Positions 7,629-10,782 of a stretch of 10,782 bases of DNA are shown here, piece after piece. The first letter of the stretch is position 1, and each line of letters begins with the position of its first letter. Both the position numbers and the translations under genes were made by a program. The notes below the pieces were generated by a model. The model saw nothing but the letters and a program-made list of their open reading frames with translations, was not told where the DNA came from and did no database searches. This DNA is from Chthoniobacterales bacterium (GTDB lineage: Bacteria > Verrucomicrobiota > Verrucomicrobiia > Chthoniobacterales > UBA10450), in assembly GCA_013697365.1 (NCBI GenBank), contig JACCXA010000090.1, forward strand, positions 1 through 10,782. Reading direction: 5' to 3'.

Positions 7629-9152
7629 ATGAAGAATTTTCGCCGACTCTTTTCCTGCGTAGCAGCTGCGCTCTTTTCCTTCGGAACAGCCTTCGCCGGA
7701 CCGCCTGCCTTAACGATCTACAACCAGAATTTCGCCGTCGTGCGCGACACCGTGCCGCTCGATTTAAAACAAGGCGTGAACAGCGTGCGCTTCACCGAAA
7801 CCACGGCACATCTTGAGCCTGACTCAGTCATTCTGCGCGACCGGACTGGGAAAGTGAACGTCCAGATTCTCGAGCAGAATTATCGCAACGATCCGGTTTC
7901 GCAGGAGCTGATGCTCTCCCTTTTCGAAGGCCAGACGATCGACTTCCGCGTTTCGGAGCCGGAGCGGCCGGTCACGATTGTGCCGGGAAAGATAATCCGG
8001 AGCGGTTACGCGGCGCATGCCCAGGCGGCGATGCAACGCTACGGCCAGCGCTACGCCATGGCACAAAGTGCGATGGCGCATGGCGGCGGCGGAACGTCAC
8101 AACCGATCATCGAGGTGGACGGCAAATTGCGCTTCAGTCTGCCGGGACAACCCATCTTCCCGCCGCTCGCGAGCGACGCCATCCTGAAGCCGACGCTGGA
8201 TTGGCAGATCAACTCGGACAAACCCGCGAAGCTCGACGCGGAGTTGGCCTACGTGACGGGCGGGATGAGCTGGGAAGCGGATTACAACGTCGTCGCGCCG
8301 GAGAAAGGCGACCTGCTCGACATCGTCGGCTGGGTCACGATGGACAATCAGAGTGGCAAGACCTTCGAGAACGCCACGATCAAACTCATGGCGGGCGACG
8401 TGAGCAAGGTGCAGCCAGAAGAAGGGCGCCGAAGGAGTGAGATGTATGAGTTGGCTGTTCAGTCTGCTGACGCGGCGGCGACGGTCACCGAGAAGACGTT
8501 CGACGAATACCATCTCTACACGCTCGCGCGACCAGCGACGCTGCACGATCGCGAGACAAAGCAGGTGGAGTTCATCCGCGCTGGGGGCGTGCAATCGCAA
8601 ACCGTTTACATCTACGACGGGCTCGATCTGAAGCTTTGGCGCGGTCAGTCGATGCAGAACATGCGCAACAACGAGGAGATCGGGAACGACTCGCAAAGCA
8701 AAGTCGCGGTCGTTCGCGAGTTCAGAAACACGGAGGCGAACAAGCTCGGGATGCCGTTACCGAAAGGCCGCGTCCGTTTTTACCGGCAGGACGCAGGCGG
8801 GCAACTTGAGTTCACGGGCGAGAACATCATCGATCACACGCCCAAGGATGAAACGCTCCGCATCTTCACCGGAAATGCTTTCGACCTCGTGGGGGAACGA
8901 CGCCGGATGAATTACAAAGCGGATATCAGCCGCCGCACGACGGAAGAGTCCTACGAGATCAAGGTCCGGAATCACAAAAAGGAGCTGGTGGAGATGCGGG
9001 TCGTAGAGCATCTCTTCCGTTGGTTTACATGGGAGATCACGGGGAATTCGGACCCGTTCATCAAGACGAACGCGCAGACGATGGAATTCCGCGTTCCGCT
9101 CAAGCCGGACGAAGAGAAAACGATTCGTTATACCGTGCGGTACACTTGGTGA
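7629..9152 (+). CDS. Exported DUF4139 domain protein
   Basis: This 507-residue protein begins with a Sec signal peptide: MKNFRR, then a hydrophobic segment, with likely cleavage after AFA (21-23). The N-terminal part (about 25-190) is mostly beta-like and includes LKQGVNSVRF and HLEPDSVILRD. It contains a small Gly/His/Met/Ala-rich insert (AMAQSAMAHGGGG, around 145-157). From about residue 206 the DUF4139 domain runs to the end, with SWEADYNVV, GWVTMDNQSGKTFENA and LMAGDV. It finishes with VVEHLFRW and VPLKPDEEKTIRYTVRYTW. The function of DUF4139 proteins is not established; they are predicted periplasmic or cell-surface beta-rich proteins. I chose ATG 7629 because it gives a proper signal peptide; an in-frame TTG at 7596 would add 11 residues. 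It is divergent from GH127. A hairpin repeat starts 27 nt after its stop. Confidence 0.88.
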   Translation: MKNFRRLFSCVAAALFSFGTAFAGPPALTIYNQNFAVVRDTVPLDLKQGVNSVRFTETTAHLEPDSVILRDRTGKVNVQILEQNYRNDPVSQELMLSLFEGQTIDFRVSEPERPVTIVPGKIIRSGYAAHAQAAMQRYGQRYAMAQSAMAHGGGGTSQPIIEVDGKLRFSLPGQPIFPPLASDAILKPTLDWQINSDKPAKLDAELAYVTGGMSWEADYNVVAPEKGDLLDIVGWVTMDNQSGKTFENATIKLMAGDVSKVQPEEGRRRSEMYELAVQSADAAATVTEKTFDEYHLYTLARPATLHDRETKQVEFIRAGGVQSQTVYIYDGLDLKLWRGQSMQNMRNNEEIGNDSQSKVAVVREFRNTEANKLGMPLPKGRVRFYRQDAGGQLEFTGENIIDHTPKDETLRIFTGNAFDLVGERRRMNYKADISRRTTEESYEIKVRNHKKELVEMRVVEHLFRWFTWEITGNSDPFIKTNAQTMEFRVPLKPDEEKTIRYTVRYTW

Positions 9153-9179
9153 GCTGTGCGTCCGGTATCGTGGGTTGGA

Positions 9180-9213
9180 CCTGTCATCCCTCGACTTCGC
9201 GCGGAATGACAGG
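9180..9213. repeat. Hairpin repeat of a dispersed intergenic type
   Basis: A perfect 8-bp inverted repeat, CCTGTCAT (9180-9187) and ATGACAGG (9206-9213), encloses CCCTCGACTTCGCGCGGA. This TGTCATCCCTCGACTTCG-type sequence closely resembles small hairpin repeats that recur in intergenic regions of many environmental bacterial genomes. It is the only copy in the window. Lying 27 nt after the DUF4139 stop, it may also act as a transcript end, though no T tract follows. The call as dispersed repeat rests on remembered similarity, not on a second copy here. Confidence 0.6.
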
Positions 9214-9347
9214 CTTTGGGTGCGGTCTGGCGAAAGCCTGGCCGTCCGAGCTGTGCTCCGGACGCTCCCTGGACTTGCCACGCGCCGGCCTCCTTGTTTT
9301 AATCCGCAGTCATGCGCGGAAAAGCCCCGTGCAGTTGAAGTTCAACC

Positions 9348-9352
9348 AGGAG
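9348..9352 (+). promoter_or_regulatory. Shine-Dalgarno AGGAG deciding the 9360 start
   Basis: AGGAG at 9348-9352 lies 7 nt before ATG 9360. It is the only strong, well-spaced Shine-Dalgarno I found in the window. It shows that the reading frame starting at 9360 was a genuine gene even though it now hits a stop after about 21 codons. Confidence 0.7.
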
Positions 9353-9359
9353 AATTCTT

Positions 9360-10121
9360 ATGGCGCTGGCTGCTAACGACCCCGCTGATCTGCTTCAGAC
9401 GGAATTCACGCTCTACCGCTCGTAGAGATTCTGCAAAAACCACCGACCGCGTTGCTCGGCGTGTCAGCGGCGGCGGCAGCCGCGCTCAATGCCATCGGAG
9501 TGCGTAGCATTTTCGATCTCGCGCTTTCACGCCATCTTCGAGGCGGCGGCGAAAATTACCGACGCGGGCGAAAACGCTTCGAATCCACTCAACCGTTTCG
9601 GCGCTTCGGCGACCGACATGGTTCGCCCGGATCTTCCGCCCAACACGCGCGTCCCAGACCTGCGCTTCATGGGCCCTGAAATCCTGGCGGGAATTTCAGA
9701 TGCGCCTGCCTTCAGCTCCGGGCTGGGCGTCAAGTCAGTGCGCGATGTCGCGTTTTACCCGCCGTATCGCGCGGCGCGTGAAATTCTAAACCGCGTCTTC
9801 TTCCCGGAACGCGAAGCTGCTTTTGATCCGGAGGCGCCGGCGGATTTGATTCCGAAGTCGGGCGAATACCCGACCGAGCGAGCTCAGTATCGCGTCCTCT
9901 TGCTCGACGAGATTCAGCGCCGGGACAACGCGCCGCCGTTGATCGATCTGGCAGGCAACGATTTCCAGCCGGTCGACCTTTCGCCTGTCGCAGGGGCCGA
10001 CTTTGGTTTCAAAACGATCGGAACGGGAGCGCTCCTGACCTTCAACCAGTCATGGTTCATGCAAGGCGTGACGCTCGGCCCCTTACTCGCCGTTACCGCC
10101 GGCCACTCGCTGGTTTTTTGA
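9360..10121 (+). pseudogene. Frameshifted, 3'-truncated gene of unrecognised family
   Basis: Three segments read as one protein. ATG 9360 gives MALAANDPADLLQTEFTLY, then TAG at 9423. A -1 shift near 9416 gives PLVEILQKPPTALLGV, an Ala run and VRSIFDLALS. A shift back near 9521-9535 returns to the original frame and gives HAIFEAAAKITDAGEN through to TFNQSWFMQGVTLG. The last residues before TGA 10119-10121 no longer look like protein. The reconstructed product, about 250 residues, would be the N-terminal part of a longer protein. The LLGVSAAAAAALNAIGVRSIFDL stretch resembles a helical, helix-hairpin-helix-like unit. The FNQSWFMQGVTLG motif recalls large uncharacterised bacterial proteins, where it is followed by an LAPGES-like motif missing here. 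I cannot name a function. Loss of the 3' part about 100 nt before the orphan tmRNA end suggests a rearrangement joined the two. Confidence 0.65.
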
Positions 10122-10230
10122 GGCGTCACGTGTCCGACTACTTTTGAACTTACTGCAGTTGAGCGAAACGTGGTCGAAGCACTCCTGGACAATCGCGGCG
10201 CAGCCTTCGGCTCCCTAAAAATAAATCACC
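10122..10230. other. Junction segment between the broken gene and the tmRNA end
   Basis: I find no gene here. It contains a small AGCC-TTC-GGCT hairpin (10202-10212) and an A-rich stretch before the tmRNA-like sequence. Part of it may be the upstream pseudoknot region of the tmRNA, but it shows no tag-peptide frame ending in an LAA-type sequence. A breakpoint of the suspected rearrangement should lie within it. Confidence 0.4.
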
Positions 10231-10297
10231 GGCTAAACATGTAGAAGCATGTGTGGATAGCTTCGAGCACAGGGGTTCGACTCCCCTCGCCTCCACC
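10231..10297 (+). ncRNA. ssrA: Orphan 3' end of a tmRNA (ssrA) gene
   Basis: tmRNA rescues stalled ribosomes. Only its 3' end is here. GGCTAAACATGTAGAAGC (10231-10248) matches the conserved CTAAgCATGTAG block. GAAGC (10244-10248) pairs with GCTTC (10260-10264). The T arm is AGGGG-TTCGACT-CCCCT (10271-10287). The acceptor strand CGCCTCC (10288-10294) is followed by A-CC. The next base is T, so no CCA is encoded, whereas most tmRNA genes encode CCA. The 5' half should begin GGAGGCG or GGGGGCG followed by a GGaTTCGAC-type motif, with a tag frame. I found none of these upstream or downstream, so neither a normal nor a permuted gene is present. It is not a tRNA: there is no D or anticodon arm. The piece is most likely an attachment-site remnant or deletion product, with the intact ssrA elsewhere. 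Confidence 0.8.
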
Positions 10298-10471
10298 TCT
10301 CTGATCCGCAGGGTTTTACGTCCGCAACGAGGAGAAGCAGGAACGTAAGTAGGAACACGTTTGCCGATGTTCAAGCTCGTCCGCTTTAGACGCGACAAAC
10401 GCGCTCAAGCGCGATGGAGGGGTACGACGGACAAGTTGCCGCAGGTGCGCTGCAGTGCGTTCGTGCAACAG
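10298..10471. other. Intergenic stretch before the ATPase gene
   Basis: These 174 nt after the tmRNA end contain no gene I can support. I see no integrase fragment, no clear promoter and no T-tract terminator. GGAGGGG at 10416-10422 looks like a Shine-Dalgarno but is about 50 nt from the ATPase ATG and does not serve it. Confidence 0.4.
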
Positions 10472-10782
10472 ATGAAAATAGCAATCGCAGGCAAGGGCGG
10501 CAGCGGGAAAACGACAATCGCAGGCATTCTGACTCGACTGCTCGCTGAACGGGGACAGAGCGTTTGGGCGATCGATGCCGACAGCAATCCAAACTTCGGA
10601 GTTACGCTCGGGGTCGCCCCGGACACGATGAAGGCGGCGAAGCCGATGCCGCCGTCGATCCTGAAGGAGGTTGCGCTCGAAGGTGGGAAGACGGCGATGC
10701 AACTGGCGATGCCGGCGCGGCAGGTGGCGCAGGAGTTTGGCACACGGGTGTCCGACCGAGTGACGCTGCTGGGCATGCACAC
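10472..10782 (+). CDS. CooC/MinD-like P-loop ATPase, N-terminal part (cut by window end)
   Basis: From ATG 10472 the frame is open to the window edge (103 codons plus 2 nt). It begins MKIAIAGKGGSGKTT, a deviant Walker A (KGGxGKT) at residues 8-15 with the signature Lys K8 and catalytic K13. AIDADSNPN (33-41) follows, carrying the Asp of the CooC/MinD/NifH group. Family members are dimeric ATPases; CooC proper matures the nickel site of carbon monoxide dehydrogenase, while many relatives have unknown clients. The PMPPSIL segment (about 62-68) and the TLLGMHT end resemble CooC-like stand-alone ATPases more than ParA or MinD. An in-frame GTG at 10463 is an alternative start three codons earlier. 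No Shine-Dalgarno is seen. It lies 174 nt past the orphan tmRNA end, with no carbon monoxide dehydrogenase or nickel gene in view, so the client cannot be named. Confidence 0.85.
   Translation, partial: MKIAIAGKGGSGKTTIAGILTRLLAERGQSVWAIDADSNPNFGVTLGVAPDTMKAAKPMPPSILKEVALEGGKTAMQLAMPARQVAQEFGTRVSDRVTLLGMH

Noticed and set aside
9993..10015. GGGGCCGACTTTGGTTTC as a possible tmRNA 5' end
   Set aside because: It resembles a tmRNA start only loosely, does not pair well with CGCCTCC, lacks GGaTTCGAC, and lies in a coding frame with good protein character.
10199..10297. A tRNA gene ending in GGTTCGACTCCCCTCGCCTCCACC
   Set aside because: There is no D arm, anticodon arm or matching 5' acceptor strand in the 70-95 nt upstream, and the CTAAaCATGTAG block is specific to tmRNA.
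10150..10398. Minus-strand open frame of 82 codons across the tmRNA end
   Set aside because: It contains EARGVEPLCSKL and STCLAGD, which is what the antisense of the tmRNA T arm and CATGTAG block encodes; it is a spurious frame over an RNA gene.
10298..10471. A circularly permuted tmRNA with the 5' half downstream
   Set aside because: No GGAGGCG-type strand, GGaTTCGAC motif or tag frame follows the 3' piece.
10482..10526. Direct repeat AATCGCAGGCA
   Set aside because: Both copies lie inside the ATPase gene and encode parts of IAGKG and IAGIL in the Walker A region; coincidence of coding is enough.
1..10782. CRISPR array, integrase, transposase or toxin-antitoxin system
   Set aside because: No regularly spaced repeats and no matching protein motifs were found on either strand.

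Overview
The window looks like chromosomal DNA of a GC-rich Gram-negative bacterium. The best guess is a soil or freshwater Verrucomicrobiota (Chthoniobacter/Udaeobacter-like) genome or metagenome bin. The reasons are lipid A-type acyltransferases (so an outer membrane), a long plant/cyanobacterial-type IspH, a secreted GH127 arabinofuranosidase beside an exported DUF4139 protein, and scarce Shine-Dalgarno sequences. The taxonomic call is inference.

Layout. Positions 177-4204 carry four plus-strand genes that could form one transcription unit for envelope work: two tandem LpxL/HtrB-type acyltransferases joined by an ATGA overlap, an L,D-transpeptidase lipoprotein, and IspH for isoprenoid (hence undecaprenyl carrier) synthesis. 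Two near-identical stem-loops follow ispH. Next is a DUF1801-type gene broken by two -1 frameshifts (4340-4754). On the minus strand lie a DnaJ/CbpA-like co-chaperone lacking a zinc finger (4812-5543) and a secreted GH127 glycoside hydrolase (5622-7535). GH127 is divergent from an exported DUF4139 protein (7629-9152).

The right end, from about 9155, is disturbed. It holds a hairpin repeat of a dispersed intergenic type (9180-9213), and a gene that begins with a good Shine-Dalgarno but is frameshifted and cut short (9360-10121). About 100 nt further on is an orphan 3' end of a tmRNA gene (about 10231-10297) with no 5' half in the window. A CooC/MinD-like P-loop ATPase then runs off the right edge (10472 onward). 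The orphan tmRNA end is the most interesting signal: ssrA 3' ends are classic attachment sites for integrases, so this may be an integration or deletion scar. No integrase, transposase, CRISPR array or complete tRNA was seen.

No clearly new multi-gene system is visible. The unusual points are the tmRNA scar with its broken neighbour, the tandem acyltransferase duplication, the frameshifted genes (real decay or base-calling error) and the paired stem-loops after ispH.
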